From positions 808,501 to 872,500 of the forward strand of contig NZ_CP060632.1 of the NCBI RefSeq assembly GCF_014337155.1: DNA of 64,000 bases. Direction: 5' to 3'. This document shows positions 8,009 to 16,475 of this stretch, piece after piece. The notes beneath the pieces are model-generated. The model was not told the DNA's origin. It saw only the letters and a program-made list of their open reading frames with translations, and made no database searches. How positions within the stretch are numbered: the stretch's first letter is position 1; each line of letters begins with the position of its first letter. Source of the stretch: Wujia chipingensis. Lineage in GTDB: Bacteria > Bacillota > Clostridia > Lachnospirales > Lachnospiraceae. Position numbers and translations under genes: made by a program.

Positions 8009-8977
8009 ATGATACGATTAAGAAGATTGAGAGAAAATGAAGTACTGCGAAACATGGTGCGCGAGACACAAATCAGCAAATCCGATCTCGTCTACCCGGT
8101 ATTCATCAAAGAAGGAACCAATGAGAAGAACCCGGTCGATTCCATGCCGGGCATCTACCAGTATACATTGGATCGGTTCGATGAGGAACTAGAGCGCATA
8201 CAGGCGGCTGGCATTCCGGCAATTTTGATCTTCGGTATCCCGGAGCACAAGGATGAATGCGGCAGCGGCGCTTACGATGAAAATGGTATCACACAGCGTG
8301 CGGTGCGCGAGATCAAGAAGAAAGCACCGGAACTTTTGATTATCGCAGATGTGTGCCTGTGCGAATATACCTCCCACGGACATTGCGGATTGGTGAAGGA
8401 CGGAAAAATACTGAACGATGAGACACTTCCGCTGTTGGCTAAGATGGCAGTAACACTTGCCAAAGCGGGCGCAGACATGATCGCACCGTCCGACATGATG
8501 GATGGACATATCGCATATCTGCGGAAGGCATTGGATGAAAATGGATGCGTGGATACATTGCTTATGGGATACAGCGCGAAGTTCGCGTCCGGATATTATT
8601 CTCCGTTCCGGGATGCGGCACATTCCGCTCCGGCATTCGGCGATCGCAGAACGTACCAGATGGACCCTGCAAATGGCAGGGAAGCATTGCGCGAATGTGA
8701 GGCAGATATCGAAGAGGGGGCGGATATCATTATGGTAAAGCCGGCACTTGCTTATCTCGATATCGTGAAAGCGGTGCGTGGCGAGACGAAGCATCCACTC
8801 GCAGTCTACAATGTAAGCGGCGAGTATTCGATGGTCAAGGCAGCAGCGATAAACGGCTGGATCGATGAGAAGCGTATCGTTATGGAGAACATGATCGCGA
8901 TGAAACGTGCCGGTGCGGATATTATCATAACCTATCATGCACTTGACGTGGCTAGATGGCTGCAGGATGAACAATAA
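8009..8977 (+). CDS. hemB: Delta-aminolevulinic acid dehydratase (porphobilinogen synthase)
   Basis: A 322-residue HemB of standard length. It condenses two 5-aminolevulinate molecules to porphobilinogen in the cytoplasm. The two catalytic lysines are visible in SAKFASGYYSPFRDA (Lys191) and IMVKP (Lys244). The metal loop DVCLCEYTSHGHCG supplies three cysteines (116, 118, 126), marking the zinc-dependent type. PSDMMDGH is also conserved. AGAGGAA precedes the ATG. The gene is downstream of a structured RNA and 49 bp before hemL. Confidence 0.96.
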   Translation: MIRLRRLRENEVLRNMVRETQISKSDLVYPVFIKEGTNEKNPVDSMPGIYQYTLDRFDEELERIQAAGIPAILIFGIPEHKDECGSGAYDENGITQRAVREIKKKAPELLIIADVCLCEYTSHGHCGLVKDGKILNDETLPLLAKMAVTLAKAGADMIAPSDMMDGHIAYLRKALDENGCVDTLLMGYSAKFASGYYSPFRDAAHSAPAFGDRRTYQMDPANGREALRECEADIEEGADIIMVKPALAYLDIVKAVRGETKHPLAVYNVSGEYSMVKAAAINGWIDEKRIVMENMIAMKRAGADIIITYHALDVARWLQDEQ

Positions 8978-9026
8978 AATGATTCGCAGGAATGTGTATC
9001 GCGATAGATGAGGAGGAAGCATAATC

Positions 9027-10298
9027 ATGCAGACAGAATCAGAACAGTTATTTGAAGAATCCAAGAAATATATTCCGGGTGGCGTGAATTCGCCGGTGCG
9101 TGCATTCGGCTCAGTCGGACGCTCCCCGATTTTTATAAAAAAAGCAAAAGGCTCCCGTATATTCGATGAGGATGGGAGGGAATATATAGATTATGTATGT
9201 TCATGGGGACCTGGAATCCTCGGACATGCAAAGGAGACGGTAATCGAAGCGGTAAAGGCGGCCTGCGATGATGGACTGACCTTTGGTGCACCGACCAGAA
9301 AAGAGCTGGAGATCGCGGAGCTTATCACAGCGCATATGCCTTCAATGGAAATGTCTCGTATGGTAAATTCCGGTACAGAGGCGGTGATGAGTGCAATCCG
9401 CGCGGCACGTGGATTTACTGGAAGAGATTACATTGTGAAATTCAAGGGATGCTATCATGGACATAGTGACGGACTTTTGGTAAAGGCAGGCTCTGGCGTG
9501 ATCACACAGACGGTGGCAAACAGTGCGGGTGTCCCGGAGGGCTATGCGAAATATACTCTCGTTGCAGAGTATAACGATGAGGAATCCGTAAAACAGTTAT
9601 TCGATGCGTATAAGGGACAGATTGCAGCAATCATTGTCGAGCCGGTTGCGGCAAATATGGGTGTTGTGCCACCGAAGGCAGGATTTTTAGAGTTCCTGCG
9701 TGACATCACGCAGACGGATGGTGCATTACTGATCTTCGATGAAGTTATCACAGGATTCCGTCTGGCACCGGGTGGCGCACAGGAATATTTCCATATCAAG
9801 CCGGATCTGACAACACTTGGCAAGATCGTTGGTGGCGGTATGCCGGTTGGAACCTACGGAGGCAGACGCGAGATCATGCAGTGCGTGGCACCGCTTGGCG
9901 AGGTATATCAGGCAGGAACCCTGTCCGGTAATCCGATTGCGATGACCGCAGGCATTGAGACATTGAAGCTGCTGGATGCACATCCGGAAGTGTATGCAAA
10001 GCTCGAAGGAAAAACCGCAGGACTTGCACAGGCAGCAAGAGAGGCATTTGGCAATCGGGTCTGTGTCAACCAGATCGGCTCATTGATGAGCATTTTCTTC
10101 ACAGACAAGCAGGTAGTTGATATGGATACCGCCATGACGAGCGACACGAAGCAGTATGCAGCATTCTTCCGACATATGCTTGATCATGGAATCAACCTCG
10201 CTCCATCGCAGTTTGAGGCAATGTTTATCTCAGATGCACATACAGAGGAAGATATCCGGAAAACGATTGATGTTATGAAAGAATTTGCACACAGATAG
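9027..10298 (+). CDS. hemL: Glutamate-1-semialdehyde 2,1-aminomutase
   Basis: A 423-residue PLP enzyme that converts glutamate-1-semialdehyde to 5-aminolevulinate, the substrate of the neighbouring HemB. Fold type I class III features include NSGTEAVMSAIRAARG, IFDEVITGFR and the PLP lysine in TTLGKIVGGGMP (Lys266). The N-terminal PGGVNSPVRAF is diagnostic for GSAM over other class III transaminases. A strong GAGGAGG site precedes the ATG. The gene implies that 5-aminolevulinate comes by the C5 route from glutamyl-tRNA, although hemA is not in the window. Confidence 0.96.
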   Translation: MQTESEQLFEESKKYIPGGVNSPVRAFGSVGRSPIFIKKAKGSRIFDEDGREYIDYVCSWGPGILGHAKETVIEAVKAACDDGLTFGAPTRKELEIAELITAHMPSMEMSRMVNSGTEAVMSAIRAARGFTGRDYIVKFKGCYHGHSDGLLVKAGSGVITQTVANSAGVPEGYAKYTLVAEYNDEESVKQLFDAYKGQIAAIIVEPVAANMGVVPPKAGFLEFLRDITQTDGALLIFDEVITGFRLAPGGAQEYFHIKPDLTTLGKIVGGGMPVGTYGGRREIMQCVAPLGEVYQAGTLSGNPIAMTAGIETLKLLDAHPEVYAKLEGKTAGLAQAAREAFGNRVCVNQIGSLMSIFFTDKQVVDMDTAMTSDTKQYAAFFRHMLDHGINLAPSQFEAMFISDAHTEEDIRKTIDVMKEFAHR

Positions 10299-10368
10299 AT
10301 CGTGGATAAAATAAGAAATTGATTAAAAAATGAAACGAATGAAATAGAAACCAGTTTGGAGGAAAACG

Positions 10369-11289
10369 ATGAGTGATACAAGGAAAGATGTCGTGATTAT
10401 CGGTAGCGGTCCCGCAGGTTTATCGGCGGCAGTCTATGCGAAACGTGCGTTGCTGGATGTGGCAGTAATCGAGAAGGAAATGTTCAGCGGCGGACAGATT
10501 GTCACAACCGACCGTGTGGATAATCTGCTTGGCTTCTACGGAACAAATGGCTATGATCTGTCAGTAAAGTTCCGGGAACATGCAGATGCGCTGGAGGTTC
10601 CATTTATGGAGGGTACGGTGACGGACATTGCCAATCAGGATGATTACAAGGAAGTGCATCTGGAAGATGGCAGTGTGATCGAGACAACAGCAGTAATTGT
10701 AGCGACTGGTGCGACCCATCGAAAGCTTGGCGTGGAAGGCGAGGCAAAGTTTGCCGGCGCCGGTGTTTCATACTGTGCAACCTGTGACGGTGCATTTTTC
10801 AGGAATAAAACGGTGGCCGTTGTCGGTGGCGGTGATGTGGCACTTGAAGATGCCCTGTACCTTGCAAATGTATGTGAGAAGGTCTACCTGATTCATCGTC
10901 GTGATGAGCTGCGCGGTGCCAAGGTATTGCAGCAGCGGATCTTCGATGCGGCAAATATCGAATTCCTACCACACACCGAAGTACGAAAGATCTGTGGTGA
11001 GAACATGGTTGACCATATCGTGATCGAGGATAACCGGACAGAAGAAAAACGAGATCTCGCATTATCCGGCATCTTTATCGCGGTTGGCATGCAGCCACAG
11101 ACTGCACTTGTAAAAGAGGTCGTAGAGATGGAGAACGGCTATATCCGTGCCGGTGAGGACTGCCGCACAAATATACCATTTCTATATGCAATCGGAGATG
11201 TGCGCACCAAGACTGTCCGCCAGATCGCAACTGCAATCGGAGATGGTGCTGCTGTGATCGCGTCACTCGAACACGATCTGTTACAGTAA
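10369..11289 (+). CDS. trxB: Thioredoxin-disulfide reductase
   Basis: A 306-residue flavoprotein of the low-molecular-weight bacterial TrxR type. It passes electrons from NADPH through FAD to thioredoxin. The FAD-binding GSGPAGLSAAVYAKRA (about 12-27), the redox-active CATC (Cys136, Cys139), the NADPH-binding VVGGGDVALEDAL and the C-terminal FAD motif AIGDVRTK are all present. TTGGAGG precedes the ATG. It sits 70 bp after hemL, is probably cotranscribed with it, and ends a block before a fresh promoter. Confidence 0.95.
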   Translation: MSDTRKDVVIIGSGPAGLSAAVYAKRALLDVAVIEKEMFSGGQIVTTDRVDNLLGFYGTNGYDLSVKFREHADALEVPFMEGTVTDIANQDDYKEVHLEDGSVIETTAVIVATGATHRKLGVEGEAKFAGAGVSYCATCDGAFFRNKTVAVVGGGDVALEDALYLANVCEKVYLIHRRDELRGAKVLQQRIFDAANIEFLPHTEVRKICGENMVDHIVIEDNRTEEKRDLALSGIFIAVGMQPQTALVKEVVEMENGYIRAGEDCRTNIPFLYAIGDVRTKTVRQIATAIGDGAAVIASLEHDLLQ

Positions 11290-11312
11290 ACATGTAGAGA
11301 AATTTCCATACA

Positions 11313-11341
11313 TTGACAATCCTACCCACAAGATATATAAT
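11313..11341 (+). promoter_or_regulatory. Consensus SigA promoter of the murT leader
   Basis: TTGACA (11313-11318), a 17-bp spacer and TATAAT (11336-11341) give an exact consensus promoter. Transcription would begin near 11348, about 410 bases before murT, through two large RNA structures. Such a strong promoter followed by such a long folded leader suggests a regulatory or independent RNA. Confidence 0.85.
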
Positions 11342-11374
11342 GTCTTGGATTTTACACAGTAGATATTGTACTTT

Positions 11375-11430
11375 CATACAAAAATCAAGGCAAAACAAGA
11401 CAGGATTGTCTTGTGTTAGGATTTTGTATG
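11375..11430 (+). ncRNA. Promoter-proximal hairpin in the murT leader
   Basis: CATACAAAAATC pairs with GGATTTTGTATG at the base, and AACAAGACA pairs with TGTCTTGTGTT higher up, giving a 56-base hairpin with a small apical loop. It begins about 28 bases after the predicted transcription start. No T run follows, so it is not an ordinary terminator. Confidence 0.5.
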
Positions 11431-11467
11431 TATAGCTGGTTTGTGATGAGGACAAAGAAATCTTCAA

Positions 11468-11697
11468 CATATATTCAAATATAAATTCATGAAATATATA
11501 TGTTTGGAACTTAGAAGTCCTTGATGTTCTTTCAGAGTGCAGCCATGTTTGAACACGATGTTCAAACAAGCCGCCACTGAGCCATGGATGGCGAATTGGC
11601 GGCGATGGCGGACATAGAGAAAAAGAAAATTAAGAACATCTAGTACTTCTTAGTTTCAATACATCATATATGAAATGAATTTGTATTTGGATATATG
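11468..11697 (+). ncRNA. Structured RNA, family 2, copy A (before murT)
   Basis: A 230-base fold. The outer helix pairs CATATATTCAAATATAAATT at the left with its near-complement ending at 11697, and continues through TTAGAAGTCCTTGATGTTCT against AGAACATCTAGTACTTCTTA. At the tip are TGTTTGAACA/TGTTCAAACA (11546-11568) and GCCGCCA/TGGCGGC (11570-11603) enclosing GCCAT/ATGGC with a tandem GA step. A second copy at 54802-55034 has the same tip but a different outer helix that still pairs. It lies in the 467-bp trxB-murT gap and ends about 60 bases before the murT start. I cannot name it. Confidence 0.75.
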
Positions 11698-11756
11698 AGG
11701 AGAAAAGTTTATCTCATCACACACCAGCGAGGTTCAAAAGGAAAAAGGAGACAATC

Positions 11757-13130
11757 ATGTCGAAGTTACGTTATCATATCGCAGTCATGGCTGCAAAATT
11801 CAGCAAAGTCATCATCCGCCTTTCGGGGCGCAACGGCACGCACACCCCGGGCGTTGTTGCGAGAAAAATCTGCCCGGATTTCATGGCGCAGGCACCGAAG
11901 GCACCGCTCTGTATCTGCGTGACAGGTACGAACGGTAAGACGACCGTATCAAACATGCTGACCGATATGCTGGAGAAGGAAGGCAAGAAGGTAGTCAGCA
12001 ACCGGACCGGTTCGAATATCGTGCCGGGCTGTGTGACAAACCTGTTGAACAGCGTCAACTGGCTTGGCAGATGCCGCGTGGACGCAACTGTATTTGAGGT
12101 GGACGAGCGTGCATCCCGTCTGATTCTTCCATATGTAAAGCCGGATTATCTCGTCGTGACGAACCTGTTCCGTGATTCACTGAAGCGAAACGCACATCCG
12201 GATTACATTTTCAGTGTCATTGACACATACTGCCCGGACACAACGAAGCTGATCTTAAATGCAGATGAGCAGTGCAGCAGCAACTTAAAGCCGAATAGTG
12301 AGCATGTTTATTTCGGAATCGGAAAGCAGGACGATGACAAGACGGAGCCATACAACCTGATCGCTGATTATACATTGTGTCCAAAATGCGGTACGAAGCT
12401 GAAGTTCAACTACCTTCGTTATCATCATATTGGAAATGCTTATTGTCCAAACTGCGATTACAAGTCTGCAGATGCAGATTATCTTGCAACGAAGGTCGAC
12501 AAGGAAGGCAAGAAGTTAATTGTCCGTGAAAAGGATGGAAATGAGATCGAATACGCACTGATCCATGATGCGTTGTTTAATATTTATAATGAATTGACTG
12601 TAATTACGATGATGCGGGAGCTTGGATATTCTTCCGATGAGGTGAAGAAGCGGATCGCAGAGATCCATGTGCCGGAATCCCGTTACAGCGAGACGAAGGT
12701 CGGAAATGTGACAGTCGTTCAGGCACTCAGCAAAGGACAGAGCGCAGTCAGCTCCTGCCGTACGTTCGAGTATGTGGCAGAAGAGCCTGGTAAGAAGGTC
12801 ATCATGATCGCAGAGGATGACTTCAGCGACAGACAGAAGAGTATCGAGTTTATCGGCTGGATCTACGACCTTGAATACGAGCAGTTTGCAAGAGACGATG
12901 TAATGCAGGTAGTCTGCTGTGGACCAAGATGTCTCGATCACCGTGTGCGTGCGCTGATCGCCGGAATCCCGGAGGAGAAGATCGCGTGGGATCTCGATGA
13001 GGTTGCAGCGGTCGATAAAGTAAAGTTAGAGGGCGTTGATAAGGTATATATCTTATACGACTGCGATACCTATGGTATTTCCTGCAAGATGAAGCAGAAG
13101 CTTTTGAAGAGACTGGAGGATGAAAAATAA
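11757..13130 (+). CDS. murT: MurT, lipid II isoglutaminyl synthase subunit (Mur ligase type)
   Basis: A 457-residue Mur-ligase-like protein. With GatD, MurT amidates D-Glu of lipid II to D-isoglutamine in Gram-positive bacteria. The ATP-binding P-loop is CVTGTNGKTT (about 54-63). A four-cysteine zinc ribbon characteristic of MurT is present (Cys208, Cys211, Cys230, Cys233). The C-terminal DUF1727 region contains IAEDDFSDRQKS and YILYDCDTYG. AAGGAGA precedes the ATG, and the stop overlaps the next start (TAATG). A strong promoter and a 230-base structured RNA lie upstream. The partner gene is abnormal (see the next entry). Confidence 0.93.
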   Translation: MSKLRYHIAVMAAKFSKVIIRLSGRNGTHTPGVVARKICPDFMAQAPKAPLCICVTGTNGKTTVSNMLTDMLEKEGKKVVSNRTGSNIVPGCVTNLLNSVNWLGRCRVDATVFEVDERASRLILPYVKPDYLVVTNLFRDSLKRNAHPDYIFSVIDTYCPDTTKLILNADEQCSSNLKPNSEHVYFGIGKQDDDKTEPYNLIADYTLCPKCGTKLKFNYLRYHHIGNAYCPNCDYKSADADYLATKVDKEGKKLIVREKDGNEIEYALIHDALFNIYNELTVITMMRELGYSSDEVKKRIAEIHVPESRYSETKVGNVTVVQALSKGQSAVSSCRTFEYVAEEPGKKVIMIAEDDFSDRQKSIEFIGWIYDLEYEQFARDDVMQVVCCGPRCLDHRVRALIAGIPEEKIAWDLDEVAAVDKVKLEGVDKVYILYDCDTYGISCKMKQKLLKRLEDEK

Positions 13131-13843
13131 TGAAGATTGAAATCCTTTATCCGGAGCTTTGTACCTTATATGGTGACAAAGGAAATATGCAATACTTGAA
13201 GCTCTGCTTACCGGATGCAGAATTTGTAGAGACAACATTGAATGCGAAGCCTCTGTTTTTGACAGAGGATATTGATCTGGTATATATGTGCTCGATGAGC
13301 GAGAAGAGTCAGGAAGTGATTTTGAGCCGTCTGCTTCCTTTGAAGGAAGAGATCTTCCGTGCATTTGATGCAGAGAAGACAGTATTCTTCTTCGTTGGAA
13401 ATGCGCTCGAACTGCTTGGCAAATACATCAAGCGGGAAGATGGCAGCAAGGTGGAAGCTCTGGCGTACTTAAACAGCTATTCGGTCAGACAAACCCCGAA
13501 CCGTTTCAATACATTGATGAAGGCAAAATTCGATGATATTACATTGCTTGGTTATACAAGCCGTTTCTCCCATACATTTGGAATCCCGGAGCAGGAGAGC
13601 TTTTGTAAGGTTGAGATGGGAACTGGTATGAATCCGAAGTCGGTATTTGAAGGTATCCGCAAAGGAAAGATTCTTGCGACTTACATGCTTGGACCAATCC
13701 TTGTAGCAAACCCGGATTTCACACATTACCTTCTGCGTATGTTAGGCGCAGATATGGAGAAAATACCGTATGAAGATGCGATGCGGGATGCCTATAACCA
13801 GAAAATGAAGGAGTTTGAAAAGCCGGATTTGGAATTATCTTAA
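13130..13843 (+). CDS. GatD-like class I amidotransferase, catalytic residues missing
   Basis: A 237-residue homologue of GatD, the glutaminase partner of MurT, by position (TAATG overlap with murT) and by conserved segments: ILYPELCTLYGDKGNMQYL at the start, LELLGKYI, and GPILVANPDFTHYLLRMLG at the end. In active GatD the nucleophile lies in a GxCGGYQLLG motif; here it reads VGNALELLGKY, with no cysteine. The catalytic histidine of the GTYLHGP motif is replaced (ATYMLGP). The GG-DxEQ region reads CSMSEKSQ. The frame is intact and well conserved, so it does not look like a pseudogene. It may be a structural or regulatory subunit of MurT, or MurT may use free ammonia. Confidence 0.8.
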   Translation: MKIEILYPELCTLYGDKGNMQYLKLCLPDAEFVETTLNAKPLFLTEDIDLVYMCSMSEKSQEVILSRLLPLKEEIFRAFDAEKTVFFFVGNALELLGKYIKREDGSKVEALAYLNSYSVRQTPNRFNTLMKAKFDDITLLGYTSRFSHTFGIPEQESFCKVEMGTGMNPKSVFEGIRKGKILATYMLGPILVANPDFTHYLLRMLGADMEKIPYEDAMRDAYNQKMKEFEKPDLELS

Positions 13844-13860
13844 GTCTGAAATACAGAATT

Positions 13861-13892
13861 CATTCTTTTTTCACTTGCGAAGTGAGAGAATG
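13861..13892 (+). other. Intergenic hairpin between gatD-like gene and ectB-like gene
   Basis: CATTCT and TCACTT pair with AAGTGA and AGAATG around a GCG loop, with an internal T bulge. No T run follows on the plus strand, so termination is uncertain; it may be a processing or attenuation structure. Confidence 0.4.
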
Positions 13893-13954
13893 AGGAGTAT
13901 ATTATAGCTTGATTATGAAGAAAATGAGTCACACAGAGTAGGAGGTACGAGTGT

Positions 13955-15196
13955 ATGACTGACGTTGAAGTATTTGAGAATTATGAATCAGAGGTACGTT
14001 CTTATTGTAGAAGCTTCCCTGCGGTCTTTACGACTTCAAAGGGTTCGATCATGAAGGATGAGAACGGAAAGGAATATATAGATTTCTTCTGCGGAGCAGG
14101 AGCCTTAAACTATGGACATAACAATGACTATATTAAGGAAAAGATGGTTGCATACCTGATGAGTGATGGAATTATGCATTCGATGGATATGATGACTGTT
14201 CCGAAGAAAGAGTTTTTGCAGTTCTTTGAAGAAAAGGTGTTACAGCCAAGAGGATTGAATTTCAAGGTAATGTTCCCTGGACCAACCGGAACCAATGGCG
14301 TAGAGGCTGCATTGAAGTTGGCGCGTAAAGTAAAGAAGAGAAATCAGATCTGGGCACTCATGGGATGTTTCCATGGTATGACACTTGGCGCATTGTCTCT
14401 CACAAGTGATGCGGGCAGCCGTGGCGGCGCAGGTGTATGTCTGAATGATGTTACACATATTCCGGCACCATATATGTTCCCGGAGCTTGATACAATCAAA
14501 TATATGGAGACATTGCTTACGGACGACCACTCAGGTGTGGAGAAACCGGCAGCAATCATTATCGAGACCGTACAGGCAGAAGGAGGCGTGCATGTATTTT
14601 CCAATGAATATCTGCAGGGTGTCCGTGCGTTGTGCGATAAGTATGATATTTTGATGATCGTGGATGATATTCAGGTAGGCTGTGCGAGAACAGGAACCTT
14701 CTTCTCGTTCGAGCGTGCAGGTATCGTACCGGATATGTTCGTAATGTCGAAGTCCATCGGTGGATATGGTATGCCATTTGCTCTGACAATGTTCAAGCCG
14801 GAGTTAGATATCTGGTCACCGGGCGAGCACAACGGAACGTTCCGTGGCAACCAGCTTTCTATGGTTGCAGCGAAGGCAGGACTGGAATATATGCTTGACC
14901 ATAAGGTTGAGGCTGAGGTAAAGCGCAAAGAGGGAATCATCCGCAAATATATGGATGAGAACATTGCAAGACCGGGTGTGGAGATCCGGGGAATCGGCTG
15001 TATCTGGGGCGTCCAGGTTGCAGATGGAAAGCTTGCTTTGGCAATCTGTAACAAGTGCTTTGAAAAGGGATTGATCATGGAACGTGCAGGCCGAGATAAC
15101 AATGTGTTGAAGCTGATGCCGGCGCTTGTGGCAACGGATGACGAATTGATGCGCGGACTGGATATCATCAGAGATTCAATGAATGAATTGATGTAA
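13955..15196 (+). CDS. EctB-like diaminobutyrate-2-oxoglutarate aminotransferase
   Basis: A 413-residue class III PLP aminotransferase closest in appearance to EctB, which makes L-2,4-diaminobutyrate from aspartate semialdehyde. ESEVRSYCRSFP at the N-terminus and FFCGAGALNYGHNN are typical of that group. Other landmarks are PTGTNGVEAALKLAR, IVDDIQVGCARTGTFF and the PLP lysine in MSKSIGGYGMP (Lys266). The ectoine genes ectA and ectC are not nearby. Instead a racemase, a flippase and a lipoprotein follow after a terminator-like hairpin. The product may feed an envelope component or a diaminobutyrate-containing metabolite. AGGAGGT precedes the start. Confidence 0.85.
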   Translation: MTDVEVFENYESEVRSYCRSFPAVFTTSKGSIMKDENGKEYIDFFCGAGALNYGHNNDYIKEKMVAYLMSDGIMHSMDMMTVPKKEFLQFFEEKVLQPRGLNFKVMFPGPTGTNGVEAALKLARKVKKRNQIWALMGCFHGMTLGALSLTSDAGSRGGAGVCLNDVTHIPAPYMFPELDTIKYMETLLTDDHSGVEKPAAIIIETVQAEGGVHVFSNEYLQGVRALCDKYDILMIVDDIQVGCARTGTFFSFERAGIVPDMFVMSKSIGGYGMPFALTMFKPELDIWSPGEHNGTFRGNQLSMVAAKAGLEYMLDHKVEAEVKRKEGIIRKYMDENIARPGVEIRGIGCIWGVQVADGKLALAICNKCFEKGLIMERAGRDNNVLKLMPALVATDDELMRGLDIIRDSMNELM

Positions 15197-15231
15197 GAAT
15201 TGTACAGAGATAATCTGTGAAGAAAGTAAAT

Positions 15232-15272
15232 CGAGCAGGATGTATGAACCTGCTCGATTGTGTTTTATTTTA
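15232..15272 (+). terminator. Terminator after the ectB-like gene
   Basis: CGAGCAGG (15232-15239) pairs with CCTGCTCG (15249-15256) around a 9-base loop, followed by ATTGTGTTTTATTTT. An ATG at 15240 that opens the racemase frame lies in the loop and is therefore an unlikely start. Confidence 0.75.
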
Positions 15273-15317
15273 GATAATTTTGATGTACTTGAAAAATGGA
15301 AAGGTATGATAGATTGT

Positions 15318-16451
15318 ATGGAACCTTGGATGGGAAGAACAGCAGCCGTCGTAGATCTTGGTATGCTGAAAAATAACTTAGCAGAGATCCGCAAGAAATT
15401 AAAGCCGGGTGTCGAACTCATGGCGGTTTTAAAGGGTGACGGATACCGGCACGGCGCGGAAGGATTGTATCCGACATTGAAAGCCTGCGGCGTGACCAAC
15501 TATGCGGTTGCACTGTGGAGCGAGGGTGTTGCCTTGCGGGAGCATGGCGCGACAGAGCCGATTCTTGTGCTTGGAGATACCAGAGATTATGACTTAGATG
15601 AGGCAGTCCGTTACAATCTGGACTTTCCAGTATTCTCGGTGGAATATGCGAAGACGGTTGCCGAGGCAGCGAAACGGCAGGGCAGAAAGCAGAATATACA
15701 GATCAAGCTCGACACCGGAATGAGCCGGATCGGGTTCCCGGATAACGATGAGACGCTTGAAGCAATCAAGGAGATTTCACAGATGGAATCCCTGAATATG
15801 ACAGGCATTTTCACGCATTTTGCACGTGCAGATGAGTACGATCATAAGAGTGCAGGGAAGCAGCTTGACCGCTTTCTGCGTATGACAGAGAAGTTAAAGG
15901 AAATGGGGATCACATTTCCGAAGTATCATGTGGCGAACAGCCCGGCGATTTTGCTGATGCCGGATTCGCAGCTCGATATGGTACGTGCCGGAGATATCTT
16001 ATATGGCTTGAATCCAATCGACGAAGAAGGGTTCAAAAAAGAGAACTTCAAGGAGATTTTGAGCTGGTACACGTATGTGGTTATGGTGAAGGAGGTTCCG
16101 ACAGGAACGGAGGTTGGTTATGGCGGCACATTCGTGACGAAGCGTCCGACGAAGATCGCAACCCTGCCGGTTGGATTTGCGGATGGATACCGGAGAGATC
16201 TGTCGAACCGAGGAAAGGTGCTGATCCGTGGACAGGAAGCACCGATCATCGGAAGAGTCTGTATGGATCAGTGTATGGTCGATGTGACAGATATCCCGGA
16301 TGTACAGAGAAACGATCAGGTGACGCTACTTGGCGGAGACCTTTCCATCCAGTGGATGGCAGATCTGCTTCAGACAAATGTCGATGAGATTGTATGCAAT
16401 ATCTCCCAGCGTGTACCGCGTGTCTATATTGATTCCACACAGGAATCATAA
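15318..16451 (+). CDS. alr: Alanine racemase family PLP enzyme
   Basis: A protein of about 377 residues with the alanine racemase TIM-barrel and C-terminal beta domain. The PLP lysine is in MAVLKGDGYRHGAEG, where KGDGYRHG replaces the commoner KADAYGHG. The catalytic tyrosine is in VGYGGTFV, and GRVCMDQCMVDVT matches the C-terminal consensus. It should interconvert L- and D-alanine for peptidoglycan, though substitutions near the lysine and the ectB-like neighbour leave room for another amino acid. Possible starts are 15306, 15318 and 15330; GGAAAGG at 15298-15304 is nearest the first, while 15318 gives a typical N-terminus. It is followed closely by a flippase. Confidence 0.88.
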   Translation: MEPWMGRTAAVVDLGMLKNNLAEIRKKLKPGVELMAVLKGDGYRHGAEGLYPTLKACGVTNYAVALWSEGVALREHGATEPILVLGDTRDYDLDEAVRYNLDFPVFSVEYAKTVAEAAKRQGRKQNIQIKLDTGMSRIGFPDNDETLEAIKEISQMESLNMTGIFTHFARADEYDHKSAGKQLDRFLRMTEKLKEMGITFPKYHVANSPAILLMPDSQLDMVRAGDILYGLNPIDEEGFKKENFKEILSWYTYVVMVKEVPTGTEVGYGGTFVTKRPTKIATLPVGFADGYRRDLSNRGKVLIRGQEAPIIGRVCMDQCMVDVTDIPDVQRNDQVTLLGGDLSIQWMADLLQTNVDEIVCNISQRVPRVYIDSTQES

Positions 16452-16475
16452 GTTCGTAGTAGAAAGAGGAAAGTT

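Noticed and set aside
11546..11568. LexA-like box in the family 2 RNA tip (GAAC...GTTC)
   Set aside because: The spacer is five bases rather than four, and the same sequence recurs as a hairpin arm in both copies, so RNA structure explains it better.
15240..15317. Racemase start at 15240
   Set aside because: The ATG is in the loop of the preceding terminator hairpin.
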